DNA of 64,000 bases from Paraphoma chrysanthemicola (lineage: Eukaryota > Ascomycota > Dothideomycetes > Pleosporales > Phaeosphaeriaceae). The notes below the pieces were generated by a model that was not told where the DNA came from, made no database searches, and worked only from the letters and a program-made list of their open reading frames with translations. Each line of letters begins with the position of its first letter. Position 1 is the stretch's first letter. The stretch covers positions 1 through 64,000 of the forward strand of contig JAGMWG010000025.1 in assembly GCA_020744225.1 (NCBI GenBank). Direction: 5' to 3'. A program made the position numbers and the translations under genes. Shown piece after piece: positions 1 to 14,373 of the stretch.

Positions 1-2394
1 AGATTAATTAATTACATCTTATTATAGTTCCTAGTTATTTTATAGTTTATTCTTACTTATAGAGTTACTGTTTTTATTACTGTTGCAGCTATTAAGATTA
101 TTTAACTTACTTACGCCTAATATAATTACAGACTTACACTTAACGCCTAAGAACTAATCTTATAGTATATTGCTTATATATTTATTCTTATTAGTTACGC
201 TATTATTCTTATAATCTTTAGCTTAGGTTACAGCTTATATTACAGCGCGCTTATTCTATTATAAGACTACTATCTTAGTATAGAGATCTATAAGCTACTA
301 CACGCTAAAGACTACCTTATAAGCTAGTATTAAGTCTGTTATAGTTCTCTTCTCGTAATACTTAAAGCTATAGTTGCTTATAGTACTAGTAAGCCTAGTT
401 CCTAACTATAGGTAATAATTGCTTTTATTTATTAGTAATCTTAGTAGTCTTACAAAGTTATTTTACAGTAAGCTTACTCTTTAAGTAAGTAAGGTTATCT
501 ATCTTACACTATTATACTATCTAGTGCGCGTCTTAGAAGTATATAGAACTGCTCTTAGTTTCTAAAGCTTGCTTTTTATGATGTTAGCGCTTATCTTTAG
601 TATTTTTAGCTACCTTTATTTAATAGAGATTATGCTTAAAGCTCTTAGCTGTATAGGTAAGCGCTAAGGTGCTGCGTAAATACTTAATAATAGAGAACGC
701 TACGTTAGTAAAGAGATGTTCGCAAAGCACAGCGTTAATAAAGAGAGCTTAGAGCTAAATTTAGTAGACTGTTTTTAGTGTACAAAACGCTATATTACTA
801 GGTAGTAGATTCTCTAGTTCTAGAGTTACGTTGTGTAGTAGTAGCTAACGTATAAGCTGCGCTATCTTAAGGTTAATTTTAATATAATAAAAGCTTTAGA
901 TAAAGAACTTTATAAGTAAGAAGCTAAGCTTTAGAGATAATAAGACTACTATTAGAGTAGTAGATCGTGCTATTATAGGTAGAGGTATAGAAGATTACTT
1001 CTTAGTGCTAGAGTTATAATCTTTCTATTATTTTAATTAATTAAGTACAATACTAGATACCTAAGAAGTAATACTTATACGCTTCTAGCTGCTTAGAATA
1101 GTAGTGCAGGTAAAAGTTTAACGTTAGATCTCTACTATAGTTACTAGAAAGTTAGCTTTACTTATATCTTTAGACTTAGTATAAGTAGTCTAGTTAAGGC
1201 AGCGTCTATAGTACTATTTAAGTAGCTAGAAATAGCCTATATTAAGTAGCTAGAGTAGGTAAGTTGTATAAGGTAGTAACACTTATAGTATAATACTATT
1301 ATTCTCTATAAACTTAGTAAACTCTATTATCTTATATAAGCTGTACCTATCTACTAATAGTAGCTACTATCTACTTATACTCTTATACTTTATTATCTTA
1401 TTAAAGTACTTAATTTACTCTAGTATAAGAGAGTTATTAGTATAGCTACTATTACTAACGTAGATAAGATAATTATTAGAGAGATTAGTAATTTAGTACT
1501 CTATAATTATTGTAGCTTTAATAATAATTATAGGTAGAATAACTTAGCTAGTAGTGCTTACGCACTTAATAAGAGTAATAAGCTCGCAATTATTAGTAGA
1601 CAGAATAAAGATCTTGTATCTAAACTTACTATATACGTACTAGTTAGTTATAACTCTAATTCTGTAGCTAGTCTTATCTATATTATATATATTCTCTAAG
1701 AGTATTCTAAGCTTCTTTATATACTTTTCTAGCTAATTATACTAGCTTTAGAGAGCCTTAGACTCTTACGTAAGCTTACGCTAGATCTCTATTAGCTTTA
1801 CTTTAACGTGCCTATATTTTAAGTAGTACTAAAGCTACTAGTGTACTTAGTACTTCTTAAGTTATAGATAAGTCTTATCTAATCTAGTATAAGATTCTAC
1901 TAAGATAGCGTTAGCTTATTACTTAACAAGTTCTTAATAGATACTATAACTAATTATATTAATAGTATCTATATATTACTTAAGCATAAGGTCTTACTTC
2001 TCTAATAAAAGCGTATTAAGTAGACAGTAATTACTGTAAGTATAGCTACCTTTATATATATAATAGAGGTAATAATATAGAAGGTTATAAACGTAAGCGT
2101 AACTTTTAAGATCTAAGTTAGTATACTAGTGCAGCTTTGCAACGTACTCTTTTAACACTAACATATCTATAGTGTATAAGGAGATTTTAGAAGCTTTTAG
2201 AGCTATATTTAAAATAATTTAGCTATTTTAGATTTATTATTATAGCGTATTATAGTAGAGTTATATTATCTTAAAGTTGTTTAATTACACTAAGCTAATA
2301 ATTTATATTAAGGTAATAGGCCTGTGCTTTACATAGGCTTCCAAACAGAAATTTCGAAAAAACTGCAAGAGCCTAAGTATATTTCTTAGATTTT

Positions 2395-3000
2395 AGTTTA
2401 AGTCTATAGGTTTTAAGTTATTAGAGAACTTTAGTTATATATCTAATATATTTCTTTATGTTTTCTAAGTAGATTAGAATATTATCTAGGTATATAATTA
2501 TAAATTTGTTTAGGTACTTATATAAGATATTATTAATTAGCTCTTAATATATTACTAGTGCGTTAGTTAGACTAAAGAGTATTATAGTATACTTATAGTG
2601 TCTGTATCTTATTTAGAATACTATTTTCTATTTTTTGTCTCTCTTTATTCTAATAAAGTTATATACTTCTCTTAGATCTAGTACTATAAAGACCTTTACT
2701 TTTAATAGTCTATTACGTAGTTCTTATATATTAGGTAATAAGTAGTAATTCTTTTTTATAACTGCGTTTAATTTATAGTAGTTAACGTATAGTTATAATA
2801 TTCTATCTTTCTTTAGCGTAAATAGAACTAGATATCTTACTAAAGACTTAGATTTTCTAATAAATTCTTTTACTAGGTTATTATTAGTATACTTTTTTAG
2901 TACCTTAAGCTTCTTTTCTAATAGTCTATATATTAGCTTAAAACTAGAGTATTTTCCTTCTACTAGTTTAATCTTATAATCTTATTTCTAGTATTTTAGT
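2395..3000 (-). mobile_element. Ty3/gypsy reverse transcriptase relic
   Basis: Minus-strand conceptual translation, ignoring stops, gives consecutive gypsy reverse-transcriptase landmarks. A linker resembling LLEKKLKVL comes first, then YYKLNAVIKKNYYLLPNI, then VLDLREVYNFIRIK, then SLTNALVIY, and finally YLDNILIY in place of the catalytic YLDD box. Several stops stand where Trp or Gln codons are usual. Homology appears to end near 2395, next to a small less-degraded patch at about 2318-2385, so RNase H and integrase are not recognised. Gag and protease may lie upstream (above 3000), but I cannot read them. It is a dead element. Confidence 0.8.
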
Positions 3001-6000
3001 AAGACTCTTAGGCTAGTTTTCTTAATAAATATATTAATAAATTTATTGTAAACTACTAGAATATTTAGAGTAATACTTTTCTCTTCTTCTCTTACTATAG
3101 TACTTAATACTTTTAGTATCTTAGTAGAGTTAACTCTCTTATATCGTAAACGTTTCTTATTCTTTAGAATAGTTAGTTACAAAGTAATACTTATAATTAT
3201 CTTCTTATCTACTAATATAGTATATAATTACGTAAGAATATTAGGTGTATAAGCGTCTATCGCGTTACCTAATAAGATCTATTAATTCTTCTAATTAATA
3301 TCTAGATTATAGTCTCTTAGCTAAGATAGTTCTAGTATAATATTATAAGAAGCCTTCTTAAAGACGTCTAAGCGTACTACTAGGCTTTATTCTAGAGTAA
3401 TAGTTAAATTTATACTAACTTTGTATTAAATCTATTTTATTAATTTATTTACTAGTACTATAGTATAGAGTTTCTTCTTAAGAATTAGTTTAAGTCTAGC
3501 TTATTTTATTACTTTCTTAGAAATATAGTTTTCTTATAATCTTAAGTTAATAAGTACTATTATCTCTTATCTCTTAAGTTTTACTTATATCTTAAGAGCT
3601 TCTATTCTAATATTATATAGGTATTAGAACCTTTCTAGTTACTATCTAACTAAGGTAGTAAACTTATTTTTAAGTTTAGCTCTTAGTTTCTTTCTAAAAA
3701 AGAATATTCGTTAAATCTATTATATTTCTTTTATAGTTTATAGGTAATATATTTAGAGTTTATATAAGTTTACTAGTTAGTATTTAGATATTATCTATTA
3801 ATAAATACCTCTTATATAGTAATTCTTTCGTTATTATATTCTAGGAAGTAGTTTATTGTTTATTTATTCTAAAGGTAATTTTTATAAATATTCTTATAGT
3901 AGTTAAACTATTATTATTAGTAAGATCTATAAAGTATAAGAAACTATAATATTATAGTTTTCCTCTTATAATGCGCGTTATAATAGTTATATATATAGAA
4001 TCTATAGCTTAGTAATATATAAGTTAGGTTTTAATAGTTCTTATTATATTATATTAATATATAGTCTTCTCTAGGTAGTATACACCTAATAATAGTTTTC
4101 TCTTCTCTTTCTTATTTATTTTATTTCTTCTTAACGTAGTCTTAATATTACTCTATTTAGATTCTTAGAAGTAGTATTTATATATACTAGATCTATATTA
4201 AAGAATACTACCTTTTCTCTGTATCTAGTATATTCTTAACTATTATTATAGTATACTCTATAATAGCTTTTCTAAAGTAAGAGTTTATATTTTTATTCTC
4301 TTTATTAGTACGTATTATAAGCTTTTCTTCTACTACTTAGAACGTTCTCTCTTATTATAGTAAGCTGTATATTAAGTTCTAATATTTAGGTAAATTAATA
4401 TTTATTTCTATCTTATAGTCTATTAACTCTAGTGCCTAGGTAGATATTAATTAGTGCTATGTTTTCTTTATTAGATTTAGTTTTACTATACTATATTTTA
4501 AAGGTATTAATATATAAAGTAGATATATCTTGCTAGATAGTATCTTTCTATTCTACTAGTACTATATTATATTTTTATTCTATTATAGATATAATAATTT
4601 CTTATAGTTTATTACTAGTTTTAAATCTATTAGTATAGTATCTAATTACATTAATATAATAAGTAACTTTATTTTTACTATAGTAGTCTCTTAAGAAGTA
4701 TTCTTTCTTTCTATAACTATAATATACTACGTTCTTTTTATTCTTACTTTTATTCTCTATCTTCTAAGATTTATATTCTTTAGTAATACTATCTAGATAT
4801 ATCTATTTAGATTCTAGTAAAGTATAGTATCTAGTAGTTTGTTTAATGTTTATAGTATAAATATAATTCTATCTTTACTTTCTCTTATATAGTTAATCTT
4901 TAGTTCTATTCTAATAACTCTATATTTCTAGTTATAGCTAGTATAGCTTATTATCTAGGTAAATAGTTTTATTAATAAGTTTATTAAGAGTATCTATAGA
5001 AGTACTTATTTATATAAGTTCTTTAAGAACTTATAGCTTTAGTTCTTATTAAAATATATATTAAGAGTCTATTTATTTTACTTAATCTATATAGTATACT
5101 ATTAGAAGTAATTAGTAAAATTAGTAATAGAGTTAGTTTATTTAAGTTTCTAGATATCTCTTTTAGCTTTAACAGTCTTCTTATAGACGCTAAAGATTTA
5201 TTTAATTTATTAACTAAACTTATTCTAGTTTTTAAATATTATTATAATCTTAGAGTTTATTATATTTCTGTTTATATAGTGCACTAGTTAGAGTTTAATC
5301 TATTTAAAGACGCAGCCTCTTAAGTAGATAGCTACTAGAGTATCTTTATCTTTAGATTTAATTATTAGATTTATAGAGTAGTAAAGATTATAGTAAAGTA
5401 ACTATGTATCTAGCTAATTATAGTTACTATAGTACTTAGGTACCTTATCTATATAGTCTTTAGTAGCTTAGAGTTTAAGAGTTAGAGTTATATCTATATT
5501 ACTTATCTTAAAATAGTATTTAAAGTATTAAGATAGTAAGCTTATAAAGACTAGAGTAGACTAGTTAATATATAAGAAGGCTCTAGAGTTTATTTAAAGA
5601 AGATAAGCGTAGAGTAGAAGAGTAGGCTTAAGTAATCTAGAGTAAATTATCTATCTTAGAATATTAAGTTAAATATAAAGAGAGATAGGCTCTTCTTATA
5701 TATATCTATATACTATAGTTTCTTATAGTATTTACTATAAGAAGTATAAGGTGTAAGATTCTCTTATAGTATTATGTGTAAGAAGAGTACTAAGACTACT
5801 TCTTATGTATAAGCTTACAAGAAGGTTATATAGTCTAACTCTATGCGTAGAGCAGCGTTATCTATTAGTTCTCTAAGGCTAGCCTAAGTATAACTATATA
5901 GTGTTATTGCATCTTATTTCTTTAACCTTATTATCTCGTTCTTATAAGGTTTGTAACAGTAACTTAACTATTAAGTACTTTATTTTAGCGTCTCTAAAAG

Positions 6001-6125
6001 TAATATAGTACTTATAACTTCTAAAGATTTTAGACTTAATAGGTTCTCTTATATCTATATAGAAGATCTAAATAAGCTTCTACTTTAGTACTAGGTTCTA
6101 CATTTCTATTTTTTGTTAGTTTAGC

Positions 6126-7600
6126 TTATATACAAATAATATAATTATCTAAACTAGTATTTATAGAACTAATATTCTCTAGATTTATAAAACTATAACT
6201 CTTAGTATTTTTAACTAAGTATTTAATAGTTTTAAGACTAATATATTCTAGTCTTTTATGTATTAAATCTATAGAGTTATTATTAAGTACTAGCTCTTCT
6301 TTATTATTATTTTTAATAATAGAAGAGTCTTTATTAGAACTAGTATCTAGTTCTATAGCGTTTTCTATAATAATATCTTGTTCTTCTAGACTAGAGTCTA
6401 CTAAACTTAGATTATTATTAGAATCTTCTATATCTTCTATAATAGTATTACTAATACTAGTTAATACCTTTTTAGGAATTAGATATATTATTAGAAGATT
6501 TAGTACTAATAGTACTAAAAACACTAACTTCTTCTTTATAACTACCTTCTATAAGAATAGTATTATTAGAAAGATATATATAGTATTTATCTTTATTAAA
6601 TAATAAGCTAAATCTCTTATTAGTTATTAAGCTTAAGCTTAATAAATTAACACCTAATTTAGGAATATATAGAACGTTATTTAATTTAACTAGCTTGTTT
6701 ATACTAGTAAATTTAAGTTCTATATTACCTATACTACTAGCTTTAATTATTTTATTAGTATTACTCTACTTAATATTAGTATTAGTAGGTTTAATACTAG
6801 TAAATAATTCTTTAATATAGTAAGTATATATAGTAGTACTAGAATCTAGAACAAAATCTATAATAGTCTTATTATTAGATTTTTTATTAGTATTACTAGT
6901 AGTAGAGGTTAAAATAGTCTCTACTTTAGTATTACTAACTTATTTAAGTTCTTTTTTAGAATATTTCTTATAATAAGTAGATTCTAAGTGTTCTTTTAGT
7001 TTACAATAATTATAAACTTTATTATTTTTAGTATTATTATAACTACTATTATTAGTAGTATTATTAATACTCTTAGCTTTAGACTTATTAGTCTTTTTAG
7101 CTTTAGTAGGTATAGCTATCTCTACGTTACTATCGTTATAATTTTTATTATAACTTTTATAGTTTACGTAGGTATAATTATTATTAGACTTATTATTAGA
7201 CCTTAATTGTCTATTTTTATCTAATAATTAATTTATAATATTGTCTATAGTAATATTAAATTATTATTCTAATCTAATATTTTAAGTAATAATAGTAATA
7301 ATAGTATTATAATCTTTATTTAGATTATTAAGTAATAGTGCTACTATAAATTTATTACGTAGTACTATATCTTTAGATTTTAGTTAATTTAATATTCTTC
7401 TAAAGTTATTAATATATAATTCTAAGTTATTTTTATTATTACTTAGAGTATTATTAATTAGTTCTTTAGAAAGAATATAATTACTACTAAAGCCTCGCGA
7501 TATATATAAATTCTTTAAGGTTTATTCTAAAATATAGGTACTAGTAATATATTACGTTTGTAGTAAAGGTCTATCTTCTAGAGCTAGTTTTACTATAGTA
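6126..7600 (-). mobile_element. Ty1/copia gag-protease-preintegrase relic
   Basis: The minus strand keeps a long partly open frame. From 5' to 3' it reads a decayed CCHC zinc knuckle (near 7,010; one Cys now Tyr), an aspartic-protease motif VLDSSTTIYT where DSG is expected, a block VLYIPKLGVNLLSLSLI characteristic of copia proteases, and an H-x-RL-x-x-S block at 6,230-6,260 that matches the GAG-pre-integrase domain. The last 132 codons (6126-6524) are free of stops. Integrase, RT and RNase H are not recognised downstream. The order zinc knuckle, protease, pre-integrase is copia-specific. Confidence 0.78.
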
Positions 7601-8287
7601 ATAGCCTTTTTATTTTGTTATATAAGTTCTAAATCTTTGCCTAAATTAGCTAGATTAGTAACTATATCTAGGCCTTTCTTAGTTAATATTTAGCTTATAC
7701 GTATATTCTAAATATTATAATTACTAGATTCTTTAAGCTTAGGTATTTTATAGCTTAACAAAGAATTAACTATTTTAAATAAACTTCTTTATTAAAAGTT
7801 TATTATATAGCTTTTTTATATAGAAATATAGGCTTATTTTACTTCTAGAACTCTTATTATCTTATTATTATTATAATAAGAGATAATAAGAATCTTATTA
7901 TAAGTAGTTCTAAGATAAGCCTTATTACGCGTGTAAGTATAAAATTATATACTACATAATAAGAGTATCTAGTAACTTTATATTAAAATATAGTATATAA
8001 TCTACTATTATTTTAAGTACAGTAGTCTAAAATAGATTACAGCTAATTTTAAAATAATAGCTTTCTTATAATCTTACAGTTTTCTATAAAATTAGGTCTA
8101 AAATAGCTTATAACTTATTCTAGGTTACAGCTAGCGTACTTTTAATACTAGATTATAAAACTAGACTAAAAAGTACTCTAGTTTCTATTCTCTAAGTACT
8201 TTTAGTATAGATAGCTAGCTCGTAATAATTTTTCTAATAATAGCTTAATTTGCAATAATTTATAAATAAGATAATAATAATCTTATA

Positions 8288-8372
8288 ACGTACTCTACAG
8301 GTAAGTAGCCTATATAGGCGAGTAGCTTACTCTACTAAGACTCTACTAAAACGTACTCTTGTAAGAGTATAA
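8288..8372 (+). repeat. Left terminal inverted repeat of relic copy 1
   Basis: This pairs with the reverse complement of 10070-10159. Both ends share the outer ACGTACTCTA, the motif GCGAGTAGCTTAC and the long run around TACTAAGACTCTACTAAAACG. The right end carries two tandem AGTAGCTTAC-type subrepeats, the same architecture as in the intact transposon. Confidence 0.8.
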
Positions 8373-10159
8373 AACACGATAAATTAACTACTAAATAAGC
8401 TACTAGCTTTAAAGGAGGCTTAATTATAGCTTACGCTTTAAACTATTAAAGAAGATGTAACACTCTCTTAATAACGCACTGTAGCTATCTATAACGTTTT
8501 ATAAAAGTCTATTAGTAATTAATATACTAGAATACTATTTTAACGTAATTACGCGCCTAACTTAGTAAATCTTCGTCTAATAGAAGAGAAGGTAATTATT
8601 TAGTATATACTTAAGCTTAACGCGTAAGGATTTACGCTATAGCTTACTACTGTTAAGAATATAGCTAATTTACTACGTAAAGAGCGTAGCTAACTATTAG
8701 TAGACGTTAACTAGGCTACAACCTTTATTAAATGTTACTCTAAGCTTAAAGTTAAGTTTAATTATAAGTATAACTATAAGAGAGCTCTCTATAAGAATTC
8801 TAAAGTTATATAAGACTAGTTCTAACTTATAGAGAATATAAAAGCTAAGTATAGTATTCTTAATAAGAATACTTACAACTTTAATAAGTCTAGCTTTATA
8901 ATAAGTATAATATTAACTAAAGTAGTAGTTATAAGCTCTAAGTATTAAGAATAGCTAAAGAGCGTTTAGTAAGGTAATTATAAGTAGACTATAGTAATCT
9001 AAGAAATTAATATAATAGAGTAAGTAATTCTGCTCTTTATTATCTTCTAAGGTAAGAATTACTTTACTATCTAGTATAAGAAGAATAATCTATCTAATAA
9101 CTAAGTTATTATAGTCTCTAAGAATAGCTAGATAATAAATAAGCTTAGCCTAGCGTAGTTAAAGTACTTTAACGTACATACAAAGAAGCATACTCTTAGA
9201 AGAGTATAATTACTTGTTATTAACAGCTATAAGAGCTATAACTTACTTAATTTCTAGTAGTACTATAAGAAGAATAAGATTATTACTCTCTATATATCTT
9301 TTTACTTATTACACTTTCTACAGCCTCTTAATATAAGTTATTTCTTACTATTAAAGAAGGTATATAGACACTAAGCTAAGAACCTAATATATAATAGAAT
9401 TAACTACATTACTAAACTTAAGTTCCTATCTTACTTTATTACTATATTTAAGAATATAATTAATAATAGTAATATTAAAGAAGGCTTTTAAGGTACTAGT
9501 CTTATTCTACTTAATATAGAGACAGTAATATTAAAGCTTAACGTTTACCTGTGTATACTTATACTACCTACTACTAACGTTACGCTCTAGAAGTCTAAAA
9601 CTCTAAGTAATACTCTAGAATTTAGGTTATAATTAACGCTAATTTAAAAGAGAATTTAAAGGCACGTTAATAGCTCTTCTACTTACATAGTTAAAGTAGT
9701 TAAAAAGCTTACTAAAAGCGTAGAAATAATAGTGTATTCTTTAGTATTAATAAGCAACTAAGTTAAAGAGCTTTAAGTAGCTAATAAAGCTACTTTACAC
9801 TATAAATTACGTAAGAGAAAGTATATATAGGCTAAGAAAACTCTTATAGCTAAAGAGAGCGTACGCTTAACTATCTTAAAAAAGTCTATAGTATATAGTA
9901 GTAGAAAGAAGATAAGTAAGAGCGTGTATACTAAGAGTAGTAAGCTAACTTAAAGATACTATAGATACTATAGTAAGACTAGTTATAACTTATATATATA
10001 TAAGTAAGTAGAAGAAATAGTCTCTAAGTAATATATATACTATACATTATAGTAGATCTACTTTAAGATACGTTTTATACTCTTATAAGAGTACGTTTTA
10101 GTAGAGTCTTAGTAGAGTAAGCTACTTGCTCGTGTAAGCTACTCGCCTATAGAGTACGT
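8288..10159 (+). mobile_element. Fot/pogo DNA transposon relic, copy 1
   Basis: A 1.87 kb element with terminal inverted repeats of roughly 75-90 bp (8288 onward and up to 10159). Each starts ACGTACTCTA and is flanked by TA at 8286-8287 and 10160-10161. Plus-strand translation with stops gives a whole Fot-type transposase. An N-terminal block LLRKERS is followed by NWATTFIK, a decayed DDE region (YNFNKSSF for a YNFDEAGF-type box), a PLNISYF block for PLDVGCF, ITKLKFLSYF, and a C-terminal zinc knuckle (near 9,955-10,000) turned to CxxY. It is the same family as the intact element at 31.6-33.4 kb, but too decayed to be active. Confidence 0.85.
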
Positions 10160-11565
10160 TATAGCTTTTTCTTAAATAAGACTTAGTATAAGTCTTATAA
10201 AAGGTCTAGAGAGCTATAATTTCTACTAGAAACTTAAAGTAACTAAACGTAAAATAGTACTTCTCTATTATTTTAATTAATAATAGAGAGTAAATTTTAT
10301 AGAGTTAAAAAAAAAAAACTCTTAATAGTTATTCTTCTTATAATAATAGTATTAATTATAAGTATTATTACTTTTAACTTTAAAGTAATAGAACTTAATA
10401 ACTAATACTATTATATTTAGAAGCTTTTTAGAGAAAAGTTTTAAATATAGTAAAATTAGATTATAATTTTATAATCTACCTCTTTAAATATAATTTACTC
10501 TAATAATAAAGTAAGTAGTAAGTAATATATTTTTTAAAGATAGTACTTTTATTAAGAAATTCTAGTAGCTAGTAGAACTTATTTTGTTATAAGTATACTA
10601 GAAGTAATAAGTTTCTAAGCTATTTTCCTAGTATATTATCTTATAATATACTTTTAAAACGTACTAAAGTTACTAGCTACTTTACTCTTAAAAACTAATT
10701 AGAGACGAGTTTTTACACTCTCTATAAGAGATAATCTCTAAGTAGACTTAAGTATTACTACTTCTAGTGTAAAGTAAGTAAGAAGTATACTAGAATATAC
10801 CTTAGAAAACACTATATTAAATTTTAAATTAAGTTACTAGAATACTTAAGTTTCTTCTAGTAAGATAAATAAAACAATACTATTTTCTTTATTCTTCTAT
10901 ACTCTATTTATACTAGTATCTAAAAGTAAAGCTAAATAAGAAGTATATAATCTTCTTAAAAGCTTATAAAGGCTTAAAAGTTACTAGTATACTAGTAGTA
11001 TATAAGTATAGTTTAAGTTAAAAAACTCTAAAATAGAGTAAATAATTACTCTTTATTCTAGATAGACTAGCTTAGTAAGCTAGAATTATAATCTAGTAAA
11101 TAAAATCCTCTTAGGTAAAGCTAGGCTTATAACTTATTAAGAAGAAGTAAAAGTTACTAATAACTAGTTATATACTAGCTAAAAGAGAATGTAAAGAGTA
11201 TATTACGTAATAGATAATAAAAGATAAGAGTAAGTATATAAAAGAGTAGATAGTAGATAGTATTTTGTATTCTAGGTACAGATAAAAGAGAGAGATCTCT
11301 CTTTACTATATACTTTAGTTTCTAAGCTTAGTAAGCTATACTATAGTATTAAATTAATTCTAAAAACTATTACTTTTTATTATAATAGGAATAAAATATA
11401 AATCTCTTATACAAAGTATATATTTTAGTCTAATTTTAGACTATAATTAATACTAAATTCTACTTATACTAAAATTTATATAGTCTTAAAGTATATAAGA
11501 TAAAACTTCTATAGTAGTAGTAATTCTAGATAGCTTATAAAAGATTTAAGTAATAAATCTTTATA

Positions 11566-12789
11566 ATAGTATTCTTAATAAGAATACTTATAACTTTAAT
11601 AAGTCTAGCTTTATAATAAGTATAATATTAACTAGAGTAGTAGTTATAGACTCTAAGTATTAAGAATAGCTAAAGATAGTATAGTAGAGTAATTAAGAGT
11701 AGATAATAGTAATCTAAGATATTAACACTACTAAGTAAGTAATTCTATTTTTTATTATCTTCTAGAGTAAGAATTATCTTACTACTTAGTATAAGAAGAA
11801 TAACTTACTTAATAACTAAGTTATTATAGTCTTTAAGAATAGCTAGATAATAAATAAGCTTAGTCTAGTATAGTTAAAGTACTTTAACGCTTATATAAAG
11901 AAGCGTACTCTTAGAGAAGTATAATTAATTATTATTAATAGCTATAAGAGCTATAACTTACTTAATTTCTAGTAGTACTATAAGAAGAATAAGATTATTA
12001 CTCTCTATATACCTTCTTACTTATTATACTTCTTATAGCCTCTTAATATAAGTTCTTATCTTACTTTATTACTACGTTTAAGAATATAATTACTAAAAGT
12101 AATATTAAGAGAAACTTTTAAAGTACTAGCTTAGTTCTACTTAATATAAAGGTAGTAATATTAAAGCTTAATATCTGTCTACGTACACTTAAACTACTTA
12201 CTACTAATATTATACTCTAGAAGTTTAAAACTCTAAGTAATACTCTAAAATTTAGGTTATAATTAATACTAATTTAAGAGAGAATTTAAAAGTACGTTAA
12301 TAGCTCTTCTACTTATATAGTTAAGATAGTAAAAAAGCTTATTAAAGATATAGAAATAATAGTATATTTCTTAGTATTAATAAGTAACTAAGTTAAGAAG
12401 CTTTAAGTAGCTAATAATACTATCTTATACTATAAAGTATATAAGAGAAAGTGTATAAAGACTAAGAGAACTCTTATAGCTAAAGAGAGTGTATACTTAA
12501 CTATCTTAAAGAAGTTTATAGTATATAGTAATAAAAAAAAGATAAGAAAGAGTACGTATACTAAAAGTAGTAAGCTAACTTAAAGATACTATAGATACTA
12601 TAGTAAGACTAGTTATAACTTATATATATATAAGTAAGTAAAAGAAATAGTCTTTAAGTAATATATATACTATATAGTATAGTAAATCTACTTTAAGATA
12701 TATTTTATACTCTTATAAGAGTATATTTTAGTAAGATCTTAGTAGAGTAACTAACTTACTTATATAACTAACTTATTTATAGAGTATAT
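11566..12789 (+). mobile_element. Fot/pogo transposon relic, copy 2, 5'-truncated
   Basis: This segment aligns co-linearly with 8852-10159 of copy 1, starting at AGTATTCTTAATAAGAATAC and ending at a decayed right terminal repeat (AGAGTATAT then TA). It lacks the 5' half including the left repeat, and has an internal deletion of about 85 nt relative to copy 1 (copy-1 positions about 9,325-9,410). Many positions differ by C-to-T or G-to-A, as expected when two copies are hit independently by RIP. Confidence 0.8.
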
Positions 12790-14373
12790 TATCTATAAAG
12801 TATATTACTACTTTATTTATTATATATTCTTTAGCTACTTAATATAGTTTACTTCTTACTACTAAATTATAAGTACTCTTAGTATATTAGAAACTTAGTA
12901 TACTATTATATTTTCTATATTAATAAGAATAACTTTCTACTAGTCTTTAAAGATATATTTTTTAATATATTTATAAAAAATAACTACTAAAAGACTTTTA
13001 AGATAGTAGAGCTAGTCTCTCTAAATATATAAGTAGTATTAGATTATCTTAAAGTATAGCTATATACTTTACTAGAGCTCTTTCTTTAAGAGATACTATA
13101 GTAGTTAAATACTCTAAGTAATACTTAGTTAAAGCTTATATATAAGTCTTTTACGTAGTTACTTATTTTTATATAAATAGACTTCTTTTAGCTTATAAAA
13201 AGAGCTAAACTTATACTATACTAAAATATACTACTTATTACTTATATTTATAAGATTAAAAAGTAATTAGTAGTTATAATAAAGTAGAAATTTTATAAAA
13301 GAAAGTAAATTTAGTATAGTAGAACTATAGAGTATAAAACTATAGTAGTATAGATAGCTACTAAGATATCTATAGTACTTTAGTAATTAAAGAGAGCTTA
13401 TAGTAGTAGTAATTAAGAACTAGTATAACTAGCTATATAGTACTATAGAAACTATAGTAGAACTAAGTATAATATATAAATGTATAAACAGAATATAAAG
13501 ATATTCTCTAAATTAGATACTAGTATAATATATACTAACTTCTTATTTAATAGTAATAAAATTAAAAATTTATAATATATATTACTTATACTAAGAAAAA
13601 ATAGTAAGTTTACTAGTATAGTAAGTTTACTAGTAAAATATAGTATCTATTTTAGTTATATAGCTTATATAAAGCTATATACTTTACTTAGTAAAGTTAG
13701 TATAAAGATTACTAAGTACTTTAATATTTATATAATTTAATATAGTAGATATAAGTACTATAGAAGTTAATCTAGACTAAGTAAGCTAAATTAAGTCTTA
13801 TATAGTATATATAAGATAAGCTAAGCTAAAGTAAGTTATAAGAGCTAAATTTAAAAACTTATACTATAGTTAATCTTATATTACTTTAAATTACTCTAAT
13901 TTTAGCTCTATTAGAGACTATATATCTATAAAAAGAAACTCTAAAAACTTACTAAAGTTAAACTAAAGAGTAAAAGTTTAGAAGCTAAAGTTTTATAAAA
14001 AATACTTAACTATACTAAGTCTAAGAGTTCTAGCTAGTAAAGCTTTATATAGAGCTAAAACTTCTCTTACTTAGCTCTTACTAAATAAGAGTAAAAAGTT
14101 AAAGATAATTTAACTTAAGAAGAGAAATAATATTAGGCCTATATCTTATAGAGCTTTTTATAGTTTTATTATATACGTACTAGTACTATATAAGCTAAGA
14201 GATTACTAGAGAGTTCTTTAGTAATTCGTCTATCTTTATATAAAGATAATATATCTATATTTATCTACTTTAACGCTACTTGTGTACTAATTAGCTCTCT
14301 TGTCTTACATTTATAGTATCTCTAAAAATCTATTAGCTATTCTAATTATATATCTAAGCTTATTTTTGTCTAT

